Part shown: positions 29,529 to 38,300 of the stretch, in pieces
How the letters are laid out: each line of letters begins with the position of its first letter
How positions within the stretch are numbered: position 1 is the stretch's first letter
DNA from: Novosphingobium sp. B 225
Lineage (GTDB): Bacteria > Pseudomonadota > Alphaproteobacteria > Sphingomonadales > Sphingomonadaceae
NCBI RefSeq assembly: GCF_002198665.1
Contig: NZ_MWLM01000062.1
Location: 172,792 to 236,791 of the forward strand
DNA: 64,000 nt
Direction: 5' to 3'
The notes under the pieces: generated by a model
The model's database searches: none
What the model saw: the letters and a program-made list of their open reading frames with translations, nothing else
Told to the model about the DNA's origin: nothing
Program-made: the position numbers and the translations under genes

Positions 29529-29600
29529 TCAGGCGATCGCGGTCCGCCCCGGGAAGCCCGGGGTGGTGGTAGTAGTCGTCAAGGCGCGCGGCGTGCTCAT
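29529..29600 (-). CDS. Threonine-rich leader peptide upstream of thrS
   Basis: Short open frame of 23 codons plus TGA, too short for routine gene finding. It starts MSTPRAL, continues with six threonine codons in a row (ACG ACT ACT ACC ACC ACC), and ends PGFPGRTAIA; 8 of 23 residues are Thr. A hairpin CCCCGGG-CTT-CCCGGGG lies directly after the Thr run. This resembles leader peptides of amino-acid attenuators such as ThrL and PheM, and suggests that shortage of charged tRNA-Thr stalls the ribosome here and raises thrS expression. There is no Shine-Dalgarno; a promoter just upstream may give a leaderless message. Confidence 0.6.
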   Translation of the reverse strand: MSTPRALTTTTTTPGFPGRTAIA

Positions 29601-29608
29601 CGCTAGCG

Positions 29609-29637
29609 GGGATAGCAGGCAATGGTGAATAATTCAA
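29609..29637 (-). promoter_or_regulatory. Candidate thrS promoter
   Basis: On the minus strand TTGAAT (29637-29632), a 17-base spacer ending in TGC, and TATCCC (29614-29609) form a -35/extended -10 pair. Transcription would start within a few bases of the leader-peptide ATG at 29600. Confidence 0.4.
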
Positions 29638-29665
29638 ACCCTTGGGTTGGGGCGGAGGTGTTTGG

Positions 29666-29845
29666 ATGGTTCACGCAGAGACGCGGAGGCAGAAAGGGAG
29701 ACGCGGAGGCGGTCGGGATTCCGGCGAAGTCGATTTATCCTTCGTCGGTTCGGTCAAACCGGACGTTCTGACCGTAAAGAGAGCCTGCGGCTCAGCGCCA
29801 CCCCTCCGCGCCTCTTTTCTTCCTCCGCGTCTCTGCGTGAACCAT
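29666..29845. repeat. 180-bp MITE-like element, copy 1
   Basis: Perfect 24-bp terminal inverted repeats (ATGGTTCACGCAGAGACGCG... at 29666-29689; mirror at 29822-29845), with the similarity continuing imperfectly inward to about 50 bp. The interior contains AGAGCCTGCGGC, shared with copy 2 at 40071-40249. No open frame or transposase is inside. It fills the gap between the thrS leader and the phoD stop codon. Confidence 0.85.
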
Positions 29846-29877
29846 TCCGACCTATCCCCCAAACCCAAGGTCCGAGA

Positions 29878-31521
29878 TCAAACCGAATACTTCCGCTGCC
29901 CCGCCAGCACCGTCATCCGCTTCACCCCCGACAGCGCGGTGCTGCGTTGGCGGACAGTGGCCATGAAGCGCCATTCGCTGGTGGCGCTTTTGGGGGTCAG
30001 TTCGACCGCCATGTAGCCGCGCTGGCGCGTGTCGCACCATTTGAGCTGGCGGTTGGCCGCCACGCTTTCGCGCGCCAGTTCATCCGGCTTGATCCAGCGC
30101 AGCGAATCTTCGGCGCCGGGCGAGGTGACCCCCTGCCCGGCCATTTCCACGCCGACACGCTGGCCTTTGCGATCAAGATCAAAGGCCCAGGCATTGTGGC
30201 TGTCACCCGACAACACCACCAGGTTGGCATTGGCCTCAAGCGCGGATTTGAGCAGCCGGTCGCGCGCGGCGGGATAGCCATCCCACATGTCCATGTTGAG
30301 CGGCACGCCATTGAGCCCCGCCGCGACCGAGGCCTGAATGCGGGTCTTGAGCCATTCGGGCGATCGGGCATCCATGCCGTCGAGCACCTTGGGCGTCATC
30401 TTGAGTTCGCCCATGATCACTTGCTGGCCCAGCACCTGCCAGGGCTTGCGGGCCCGGGTCGAAGCCTTGAGCGCACCGGCCAGCCAGGCTTCCTGCTGAG
30501 CGCCCAGCAATGTCCGCCTTGGATCGTGCAGCGGGCCATCGCGGAACCGGGTCAAGGCTGCCGCCACCGCATCGGGCGCTGCGCCTTTGTAGACTTCCAG
30601 GAAGTCGAGCGCTTCCACCCGCCCCACGTGGCGGCTTTCCAGCTTGAACAGCGTGGCCAGGTCGCCAATCTCATAACTGGCCCAGTAATCATCGGAAACC
30701 GGCAGCCATTCGCGGTAAGCCTGTTCCGAAGCCGCCTTGCGTGCGGGCCAATCGCCCTCATCCGGCTGGTGGTTTTCGGCGCCGCCGGCCCAGGTGTCAT
30801 TGGCCACTTCGTGATCATCCCACATCGGCACCATCGGCCACAGCTGGTGCAGCCGCTGCAGGTCGGGATCGAGCCGGTAGGTGGCAAGGCGTTCACGGTA
30901 GCCGGCCAGCGTCGTCGCTTCATTCTCCGGCATGAAGCGGCCTTCCAGAGTCTGCTTCGCGCTGGGATATTCGCCGCGTTTGTATTCGTAGAAATAGTCG
31001 CCCAGGTGCATCGTCAGGTCGAAATCACCGGCCTCGCAGGCGTGGGCATAGGCATTGAACCAGCCGAACCCCAGGTTGGAGCACGAAAACACCGCGATCC
31101 GGAATTTCCCGACTTTGCCCACCGGCAGCGTGCGGGTGCGCCCGGTGATCGACTTTTCGCCGTTCGGGGCGATGAAGCGATAGAAATACCATTTGCCCGG
31201 CTCCAGGCCTTTCGCCCAGGCTTTGGCGCAGCTGTCATTGGCCGGGCTGGCGGTGCAGTCTCCACTGGCGGTGACCCGCGCGAAATCCTCACTGTCCGAT
31301 AGTTCCCACTTAAGCGCGGTATCAGAGCCGCTGGCATAGCGCGTCCACAGCAAGACCCGGTCAGGCCCCGGCTCCCCGCTTGCCACCCCATGGCTGAATC
31401 CACCGCCAACAGCCGCGCGCAGCGGCGCGGAAAATCCCATCAGCCCCACGGCCCCCAGCTTGAACAGCGATCGGCGGTCAGTTGCGAGCAGCGGCGCTGG
31501 GGCAGGCGGGGGCAGGCTCAT
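29878..31521 (-). CDS. phoD: Tat-exported alkaline phosphatase D family protein
   Basis: Phosphodiesterase/phosphatase of 547 residues, calcium- and iron-dependent in the PhoD family, acting in the periplasm. The twin-arginine signal is DRRSLFKLGAVGLMGFSAPLRA-like (split at the RR-SLFK core near residue 15). Family segments include FSHGVASGEPGPDRVLLWTRY near 42, FSCSNLGFGWFNAY near 150, HLGDYFYEYKRGEYP near 171, WDDHEVANDTW near 239, and LSGDSHNAWAFDL near 449. ATG at 31521 has a GGGAG Shine-Dalgarno. It is monocistronic; no Pho box was recognised upstream. Confidence 0.9.
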   Translation of the reverse strand: MSLPPPAPAPLLATDRRSLFKLGAVGLMGFSAPLRAAVGGGFSHGVASGEPGPDRVLLWTRYASGSDTALKWELSDSEDFARVTASGDCTASPANDSCAKAWAKGLEPGKWYFYRFIAPNGEKSITGRTRTLPVGKVGKFRIAVFSCSNLGFGWFNAYAHACEAGDFDLTMHLGDYFYEYKRGEYPSAKQTLEGRFMPENEATTLAGYRERLATYRLDPDLQRLHQLWPMVPMWDDHEVANDTWAGGAENHQPDEGDWPARKAASEQAYREWLPVSDDYWASYEIGDLATLFKLESRHVGRVEALDFLEVYKGAAPDAVAAALTRFRDGPLHDPRRTLLGAQQEAWLAGALKASTRARKPWQVLGQQVIMGELKMTPKVLDGMDARSPEWLKTRIQASVAAGLNGVPLNMDMWDGYPAARDRLLKSALEANANLVVLSGDSHNAWAFDLDRKGQRVGVEMAGQGVTSPGAEDSLRWIKPDELARESVAANRQLKWCDTRQRGYMAVELTPKSATSEWRFMATVRQRSTALSGVKRMTVLAGQRKYSV

Positions 31522-31611
31522 GCGGGGTCTCCCTTGGACTCTATCCGGCGCAAGCTAACAGCGTTTCGTGACAGGGCAATGGCACCAATTGGTCAAGTGA
31601 GCACGACTTTA

Positions 31612-31650
31612 TGTCAACGACGCTTGACAAATCGAGTGTACAATGACAAG
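31612..31650 (+). promoter_or_regulatory. Candidate operator: TGTCAA-N6-TTGACA and nearby related half sites
   Basis: TGTCAACGACGCTTGACA at 31612-31629 is a perfect 6-bp inverted repeat. It is followed by TGTACA (31637-31642) and TGACAA (31644-31649). It lies 30-70 bases before the first gene of an operon whose last gene encodes a small HTH protein, so it is a natural autoregulatory site. Confidence 0.4.
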
Positions 31651-31681
31651 TTGCCTTTACATCGATTCGTGGAGACTGCCG

Positions 31682-31852
31682 ATGACCAAACTTACCAAGT
31701 CACTGTGCTGGGCCAGCGCGTTCCTTGCTCTGGCATTTGCCAATCGTGTCGGCCTGATCGCCGACAAGGACGCCACCATGATGTTCGCCCTGCTCCCCGC
31801 GCTGTGGGTGGCGACGCGGGGCCGCTGTCGAGCGCGGGAGCAAGCGGCATGA
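31682..31852 (+). CDS. Small membrane protein, first gene of an HTH operon
   Basis: Unrecognised protein of 56 residues with two hydrophobic stretches (SLCWASAFLALAFANRVGLIA and TMMFALLPALWVA). ATG at 31682 follows GGAG by seven bases, which supports this start over the longer frame. It overlaps the next gene by four bases (ATGA). The operon order is small membrane protein, larger membrane protein, HTH regulator. The role is unknown; it could sense membrane state or form a complex with the second protein. Confidence 0.7.
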   Translation: MTKLTKSLCWASAFLALAFANRVGLIADKDATMMFALLPALWVATRGRCRAREQAA

Positions 31853-32442
31853 GTTACCCTGGACGAAGTCCCGTTGCCTGGGCAGCGGTATTCGGCGGCG
31901 GGATGGCGCTGATCGCCTGGCTGGAGTACCGCGATGCGATCGTCATGCCGTGGAATCTGGTGCTGGTCGCGCTGTTCAGCTGCGCATTGATACCGATGGC
32001 GCGGGCGGCCAATAACCGCGCGGCTTCGTGCGGGGTCATGTCTCCGGCATTGCGCGCCTACAACCGCCGCTCACTGCATTGGTCGCTGGCCTATGTCGTG
32101 GCTTTGGGGATAGCCGTCACCACCCGCAACAACCTGCATCCGCAAGGACCGCTGCTGTGGCTCATTGCGGTGCTGCCCAGTTTGCCGATCCTCTATTTCA
32201 TCTGGGCGATGGCCCGCTACCTGGCCGAAGAAACCGACGAATACCTGCGCCAGCGCCAGGCCCTGGCCGGAATGATCGCAACCGGTCTGCTGCTGGGGGT
32301 AGCGACATTCTGGGGCTTTCTCGAAACGTTCGGGCTCGTGCCGCATGCGTTTGGCTGGGCCGCCGTCCCGGTCTGGGCGATCGGACTGGGGTTGGGCAAC
32401 CTGTTGCTGTCCCGGCGTGACCGGCAGGACGCGGATCGATGA
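31849..32442 (+). CDS. Multi-pass membrane protein next to HTH regulator
   Basis: Protein of 197 residues with about six hydrophobic segments: AWAAVFGGGMALIAWLEY, WNLVLVALFSCALIPMA, HWSLAYVVALGIAVTT, LLWLIAVLPSLPILYFIWAMA, ALAGMIATGLLLGVATFWGF and AVPVWAIGLGLGNLLLS. A polar loop reading MARYLAEETDEYLRQRQAL lies between segments four and five. No established family is recognised. Start at 31849 has GGAG eight bases upstream and overlaps the previous stop. It overlaps the HTH gene by four bases, so all three genes are coupled. Confidence 0.82.
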   Translation: MSYPGRSPVAWAAVFGGGMALIAWLEYRDAIVMPWNLVLVALFSCALIPMARAANNRAASCGVMSPALRAYNRRSLHWSLAYVVALGIAVTTRNNLHPQGPLLWLIAVLPSLPILYFIWAMARYLAEETDEYLRQRQALAGMIATGLLLGVATFWGFLETFGLVPHAFGWAAVPVWAIGLGLGNLLLSRRDRQDADR

Positions 32443-32630
32443 ACAACCGTCTCAAGGTGCTGCGCGCGGAGCGCGGGTGGAGCCAGCAGGATCTGGCCGA
32501 GCGGCTGGAAGTCAGCCGCCAGAGCGTCAATGCGATCGAGACCGGCAAGTATGACCCCTCGCTGCCGCTGGCCTTCCGGATCGCCGATCTGTTCGAACTG
32601 GCGATCGAACAGGTGTTCCTGCGTGACTGA
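32439..32630 (+). CDS. XRE-family HTH regulator of 63 residues
   Basis: Almost the entire protein is one Cro/C1-type helix-turn-helix domain: LKVLRAERGWSQQDLAERLEVSRQSVNAIETGKYDPSLPLAFRIADLF (residues 5-52), with the recognition helix in VSRQSVNAIE. It belongs to the short XRE type often encoded after membrane-protein genes. It probably represses its own operon through the inverted repeat at 31612. The ATGA overlap with the upstream membrane protein makes cotranslation likely. Confidence 0.88.
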   Translation: MNNRLKVLRAERGWSQQDLAERLEVSRQSVNAIETGKYDPSLPLAFRIADLFELAIEQVFLRD

Positions 32631-32657
32631 ACCCGGCGCTTGCGGCATGGTCGGGGC

Positions 32658-33389
32658 ATGACCGAAACGCGCTGGTTCAGCCCTTCTCCCACCCGCCGGA
32701 TCGCCTATCGGCATGTGCCCGGCTCCGGCCCGACGCTGGTGTTCCTGCCCGGCTACATGTCGGACATGAGCGGGTCGAAGGCGACTGCGCTGATGGACTG
32801 GGCGTGCGCGCAGGGGCGGGCCTGCCTGTTGCTGGACTATTCGGGCTGCGGTGAAAGCGAGGGCCAGTTTGCCGATCAGACGCTGAGCGGGTGGACGCGC
32901 GATGTGATTGATCTGGTCCGGGGCGTAATGCAAGACCGGGTGGTGTTGGTTGGCTCGTCGATGGGCGGCTGGGTGATGCTGCTGGCGGCGCTGGCCATGC
33001 CTGAGCGGGTCCACGCGCTGGTCGGGATTGCCGCCGCGCCAGACTTTACCGCCTGGGGTTACAGCGATGAACAGCAGGCCGATCTGCTCGCGGGTGAAAC
33101 GGTGCTGGAAGAGAACGCCTATGGCCCTCAGCCGACGCCGACATTCCCAACCTTCTGGGCCGATGCGCAGGATCAGTTGCTGCTCGGCGGCGAGATCGCG
33201 ATCGATGCTCCGGTGCGCCTGATCCAGGGCCAGGAGGATCCCGACGTTCCGTGGGAACTGTCGCTCCGGCTTGCCGCTGCGCTGCGTTCAGCCGACGTGC
33301 AGGTCAGCCTGATCAAGGACGGGGACCACCGCCTCAGCCGCGAGGCGGATATTGCCCTGTTGCTGCGGACCATCGCAGCCTTGCCCTGA
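32658..33389 (+). CDS. Alpha/beta hydrolase
   Basis: Serine hydrolase of 243 residues with an alpha/beta-hydrolase fold. The nucleophile elbow is GSSMGG near residue 104, preceded by the oxyanion region VFLPGYMSDMSGSKATALMD and followed by the acid region LIQGQEDPDVPWE and the catalytic His in DGDHRLSREAD. The YSGCGESEG segment is typical. It resembles ABHD10-like thioesterases/esterases, but the substrate is unknown. ATG at 32658 follows GGGG; it is in the same direction as the genes on either side. Confidence 0.85.
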   Translation: MTETRWFSPSPTRRIAYRHVPGSGPTLVFLPGYMSDMSGSKATALMDWACAQGRACLLLDYSGCGESEGQFADQTLSGWTRDVIDLVRGVMQDRVVLVGSSMGGWVMLLAALAMPERVHALVGIAAAPDFTAWGYSDEQQADLLAGETVLEENAYGPQPTPTFPTFWADAQDQLLLGGEIAIDAPVRLIQGQEDPDVPWELSLRLAAALRSADVQVSLIKDGDHRLSREADIALLLRTIAALP

Positions 33390-33401
33390 TCCGGAGCTTT
33401 C

Positions 33402-34250
33402 ATGCCGCTTTCTGCTCTGTTGTTTCTGCCGCTGGCCCTGCAAGCGGGCAATGCCCCGGCCCTGCCGCAGGCGCCGATCGAGATCCAACGCCGCAAGCCG
33501 GCGCCCGGCGCAACGGTGCGTCCCGCGATCCGGCTGGCCGGGCCGCTCGAACAGTGTCTGGCGCTGGCGAAAAGCGATCCCGCCGCAGCGGAAGATCTGG
33601 CGCAGGCCTGGCTGGCCAAGGCCAAAGGCTCGGCCCGGGCTGAACCGGGTCGTTGCCTTGGGGTGGCGCTTAGCGCGCAGGAGCAATGGGGCCAGGCGGA
33701 AAGCGCCTTCCTTGCCGCGCGCGATGACACTGCCGCCAATGAACGCGCCAACCGCGCCCGGCTGGGGGCCATGGCGGGCAACGCAGCGCTTGCCGACGGC
33801 GCGCCCGACCGCGCGCTGGCCGCACTGGATGCGGCGCACGGTGATGCGCTGGGGGCAGGCGATCCGCACCTCGCCGCGCTGTTCTCGATCGACCGCGCGC
33901 GCGCGCTGGTCTTGCTCAAGCGCGATAGCGACGCCCTGTCCGCGCTGGCCGAGGCGCGCAGCGGCGCGGCGGATGATCCGCAGGCCTGGCTGCTTTCGGC
34001 CACGCTGTCGCGCCGGCTGAACCAGCTGGCAGAGGCGCAGCAGCAGATCGAACAGGCCGCCACCCTGGCCCCGCTTGATCCGGAAGTGGGGCTGGAAGCG
34101 GGCGTAATCGCCGCGCTGGGCGGACGCGATGACGCTGCGCGGCGCAGCTTTCAGTCGGTGATCAAGGCCACGCCCGATAGCGAGGCTGCACGGCGCGCGC
34201 AGCAATACCTTGACCAACTGGGGCCAGTCGCCGCACCATCGGTGCCGTGA
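33402..34250 (+). CDS. Secreted tetratricopeptide-repeat-like protein
   Basis: Protein of 282 residues with a short signal peptide (MPLSALLFLPLALQAGNA). The rest is an Ala-rich array of paired helices that looks like TPR or SEL1 solenoid repeats, for example WGQAESAFLAARDD, PDRALAALDAAHGD and LNQLAEAQQQIEQAATLAPLDPEVGLEAGVIAALGG. No catalytic motif is seen. It probably scaffolds protein contacts in the periplasm. It lies 12 bases after the hydrolase gene and overlaps the next gene by four bases (GTGA). Confidence 0.78.
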   Translation: MPLSALLFLPLALQAGNAPALPQAPIEIQRRKPAPGATVRPAIRLAGPLEQCLALAKSDPAAAEDLAQAWLAKAKGSARAEPGRCLGVALSAQEQWGQAESAFLAARDDTAANERANRARLGAMAGNAALADGAPDRALAALDAAHGDALGAGDPHLAALFSIDRARALVLLKRDSDALSALAEARSGAADDPQAWLLSATLSRRLNQLAEAQQQIEQAATLAPLDPEVGLEAGVIAALGGRDDAARRSFQSVIKATPDSEAARRAQQYLDQLGPVAAPSVP

Positions 34251-35227
34251 TAGACCTTTCCGTCCTCGATCTCGTCCCGGTCATTGCCGGTGGTTCGGTT
34301 CCGCAAGCGCTGGCCGATGCCGCCGCGCTGGCCAAATGCGCCGAAGCTGCAGGCTACAAGCGGTTCTGGGTGGCGGAACATCACGCGATGGATGGCATCG
34401 CGGGCGGCGCTACCGCCGTCGTGCTTGCGCATATCGGCCATGCCACGGCCACGATCCGGATCGGCTCGGGCGGGATCATGCTGCCCAACCATAACCCGTG
34501 GGTGATTGCCGAACAATTTGGCACGCTCGATGCACTGTTCCCCGGCCGGGTCGACCTGGGGCTGGGACGCGCGCCGGGTGCGGACGGGCGGCTGGCGCAA
34601 GCCTTGCGCAAGGACCTGATGCGCGCTGCGGAACAATTCCCGCATGACGTGGTCGAACTGCGCGCGCTGCTGACGGGCGAACCTGAACTGCAGCTGCGGG
34701 CAACGCCCGGATATGGCGCGCAGGTTGAGATGTGGATGCTCGGCTCCAGTCTGTTCGGGGCGCAATTGGCGGCGATGATCGGGATGCCCTATGCCTTTGC
34801 CTCGCACTTCGCGCCCGATCACCTCGATGCCGCTTTGGCGCTCTACCGCAAGGAATTCCGTCCGTCGCAGTGGCTTGCCAAGCCGCATGCCATGGCGGCG
34901 ATGACGGTGATCGCGGCAGACAGCGATGAAGAAGCGGTGCTGCTGGCCAGTTCGCTGGACCAGAGCTTTGTGGCCCTGCGCACCGGCAATCCCGGGCGGT
35001 TGCAGCCGCCGGTGCCGGGCTATCGCCAGACCCTGCCGCCTTCGATTCTGGCGATGCTTGAACACATGCGCCAGGCCAGCGCCGTGGGTTCGCCTGCGAC
35101 GGTGCGGGAACGGATTGCCCGGTTCGTTGAACGCACCAAGGCTGATGAACTGATCGTTGCCGGGTCAACATTTGATCCCATGGCGCGGCACCGCTCGCTG
35201 GAATTAACGATAAAAGCCTTGGTTTAG
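34247..35227 (+). CDS. LLM-class flavin-dependent oxidoreductase
   Basis: Luciferase-family FMN/F420-type oxidoreductase of 326 residues. The MsnO8-like group is suggested by the start LSVLDLVPVIAGGSVPQAL. Other visible segments are KRFWVAEHHAMDGIAGGATAV, IRIGSGGIMLPNHNPWVIAEQFGTLDALFPGRVDLGLGRAPG (family core, residues 68-110), and MLEHMRQASAVGSPATVRERI near the end. The substrate is unknown. The GTG start overlaps the previous stop codon. It ends the four-gene plus-strand run starting with the hydrolase. Confidence 0.87.
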   Translation: MIDLSVLDLVPVIAGGSVPQALADAAALAKCAEAAGYKRFWVAEHHAMDGIAGGATAVVLAHIGHATATIRIGSGGIMLPNHNPWVIAEQFGTLDALFPGRVDLGLGRAPGADGRLAQALRKDLMRAAEQFPHDVVELRALLTGEPELQLRATPGYGAQVEMWMLGSSLFGAQLAAMIGMPYAFASHFAPDHLDAALALYRKEFRPSQWLAKPHAMAAMTVIAADSDEEAVLLASSLDQSFVALRTGNPGRLQPPVPGYRQTLPPSILAMLEHMRQASAVGSPATVRERIARFVERTKADELIVAGSTFDPMARHRSLELTIKALV

Positions 35228-35361
35228 GGTGCTTTCCCTAGGCGCAACTGGTTGCAACGGTGACCACTTGGGCTTACACTGCGTAAAAATGCTACAAGTG
35301 ATAGCAATTATATAACACGCAGGTTCGGGCGGCCGCGGTCGCCTGCAGGAGAGCGCAAGCG

Positions 35362-38300
35362 ATGAGTGCACAGCCCGCCCCGTCTGGTGAGAACAGCCCG
35401 TTGGCTCAGGCCCTGGCCGCGCGGATCGCCGCCGCCTTGCTGCCCGGGGACCAACCCTTCACCCCCGAAGCGCTGAGCGCGGTCGCGACCTTCGTGCTGT
35501 CCGCTGCCAGCCAGCGACAGGGCGGCGAACCGGCGCTGGGGATCGAAACCGTATCGGGCGCGGCGGGCGAACGTTTCATGCGGATCGCGGTGATCAACGA
35601 TGACATGCCGTTCCTGGTCGATTCAATCGCGACGACGATTGCCGCGCATGGCCTCGCGATCGACCGGCTGGTCCATCCGGTGCTGCCAGTACGGCGCGAC
35701 GGCGATGGTCGGCTGACCCAGGTCCTCGATGGCGATGCTGCCGGGGAAAAGCGCGAATCGATGATCTACCTCGAGACCGAGCGCGCCGATGCCCGGGTGC
35801 GCCGCCAGGTCGAGAGCGCGCTTGAAGCGACGCTGGCCGATGTCCGCGCGGCGGTGGCCGATTGGCCGCGGATGCAGGATGTGATGGGCCGCGATGCCGA
35901 TGCCTGCCCTGATAGTGAAGGCGCGGCGCTGCTGCGCTGGTTCAAGGATGGCATGCTGACCCAGCTGGGGCACATGACCCGCCACCGCGATGGCAGCCAG
36001 ACCGGGGCACTGGGGATCTGCAAGAAAGGCGCGAAAGTGCTGCTTGGCCCGGTGTCGTGGGATCGGGCCTTTGCCTGGTTCGAGGGAGCAAAGCAGGGTG
36101 CCCGCGCGCCGCTGGTGGTCAAGAGCAACCGGATCAGCAATGTCCACCGCCGCACCCCGCTCGATCTGTTCATCCTCCCGATCTACGAAGGCGGAAAGCT
36201 CACCGCGCTGTCGGCCCATGCCGGGATCTGGACCAGCGCCGCGCTGGCTGCACCGCCGATGCAGGTGCCGCGGATGCGCGCGCAGCTGGCCGAGCTGACC
36301 CAGCGTTTTGGATTTTCACCGCAGGGCCACGCCGGCAAGGCGCTGGTCCATGCCATGACCGCACTGCCGCACGATCTGCTGGTGTGCTTTGACGATGCCG
36401 ATCTGGAACGCGTCGCCACCACCACGATGAGCCTGACCGATCGCCCGCGCGCCAAGCTGGTCATGGTCCCCTCGCCGCTCAACCGTCACGCTTTCGCATT
36501 TGTGTGGTTGCCGCGTGACATCATGAGCACTGGCACCCGGCTGCAAATCGCGGCCATGCTCGAAGCGGCCTGCGATGCCCCGGTGCTCGACTGGGCCTTG
36601 CAGGTCGAAGGCAGCCTTGCGTTGCTGCGCTTCGTGCTCGATCTGCCCGAAGTGGCCAGACTGCCCGATGAGGCCGCGCTCGATGCCCGCGTTCAGGCAA
36701 TGTTGCGCGGCTGGTCCGAAGCGGTTGAGGCCGAGTTGGAACAGGGCGAAGACGGATCGCGCGCCGCCGCGATTGCCGCCCGTTTCGCCGAAGGCTTTCC
36801 GCTGTCTTATCGCAGCGAGTTTGGCGCGGCCGAAGCCGCCGCCGACATCATGCGCCTGCGCCGCCTGGCTGGTGAGGGCGAGGAAGGCCTGTGGCGCGGT
36901 GTGCGGCTGCTGACCCGCGGGGATGAACTGCACCTCAAGCTTTACCAGCGGCATGGCGCGCTGGCCCTGTCCGATGCGGTCCCGGCGCTGGAAAATTTCG
37001 GCTTCCGCGTGATCGAGGACGTGCCGACCGACCTGGATCAAGGCCGGATGGGCACGATCCACGATTTCACGCTGGCCCTGCCCACGGGGATCGACGCCGC
37101 TGCCCTGCTCGCCCGTTCAGCCACGATCGAGGCCGCGCTGGCCGATGTGCTCAACGGCGCGGCCGAGGATGATCCGTTCAATCGCCTGATTACCACGGTC
37201 GAATTGTCGGCCCGCGCCGCGGGCTGGCTGCGCGCATGGTATCGTTACTTGCGCCAGGCCGGGCTCAACTATTCGGTGCCGACTGCGGTCGATGCGCTGC
37301 AGAATGCGCCAGTGGTGACACGCGGGCTCGTTGCGCTGTTCGTCGCGCGGCACGATCCGGCGTTCAAGGGTGAGCGTGCCAGGGCAGAAGGCGATGCGCT
37401 CGAAACCATCCGCGATGGCCTTGGTCGCGTGGCTGCGATCAACGACGACCGCTTGTTGCGCCAGTTTCAGGCGGTGGTCGATGCCATGTTGCGGACCAAT
37501 GCCTTTGCCCCCGCCGGAGCAGACGCTCTGGCCTTCAAGCTCGATTCCGCGCTCGTCCCGGGCCTGCCCAAACCGCTGCCCTGGCGCGAGATTTTCGTCT
37601 ATTCGCGGCGGGTTGAAGGGATCCACTTGCGTTCCGGGCCAGTCGCGCGCGGCGGGCTGCGCTGGTCTGACCGGCGCGACGATTTCCGCACCGAAGTGCT
37701 GGGCCTGATGAAGGCCCAGCGGGTCAAGAACGCGGTGATCGTGCCGACCGGGGCCAAGGGCGGGTTCTATCCCAAGCAGCTGCCCGATCCGATGCGTGAC
37801 CGTGACGGCTGGCTGACCGAGGGCAAGGACAGCTACAAGCTGTTCATCCGCACCCTGCTGTCGATCACCGATAATATCGTGGACGGCAAAGTGGTCCATC
37901 CCAAGGGGGTGGCCGTGCGTGACGGCGAAGATCCCTACTTCGTGGTCGCCGCCGACAAGGGCACCGCAACCTTCAGCGACACCGCCAATGCCTTGGCCGA
38001 AGAACGCGATTTCTGGCTGGACGATGCCTTCGCCAGCGGCGGGTCCAAGGGCTATGACCACAAGGCGATGGGGATCACCGCCAAGGGCGCGTGGCTCTCG
38101 GTCCAGCGCCACTTCCTCGAACAGGGCGTGGACGTGCAGGCCGACCCGGTCCGCGTCGCGGGCTGCGGCGATATGTCGGGCGACGTGTTCGGCAACGGCA
38201 TGCTGCTCAGCCAGTCGCTCAAGGTCGTGGCGGCGTTCGATCACCGCCACATCTTCCTCGATCCCGATCCCGATCCGGCCAAAAGCTGGGCCGAGCGCGC

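Noticed and set aside
27331-29628. Very long open frame (765 codons) on the plus strand across thrS
   Set aside because: It is antisense to a clearly identified threonyl-tRNA synthetase; long antisense frames are expected in GC-rich coding DNA, and the translation has no recognisable domain.
29647-31302. 551-codon open frame on the plus strand across phoD and the MITE-like element
   Set aside because: Antisense to the PhoD gene; the translation is not protein-like, and it would read through the repeat.
31624-31644. TTGACA and TACAAT as a promoter pair for the small membrane protein operon
   Set aside because: The two hexamers are separated by only nine bases, far from the usual 16-18, so they were treated as parts of an operator-like region instead.
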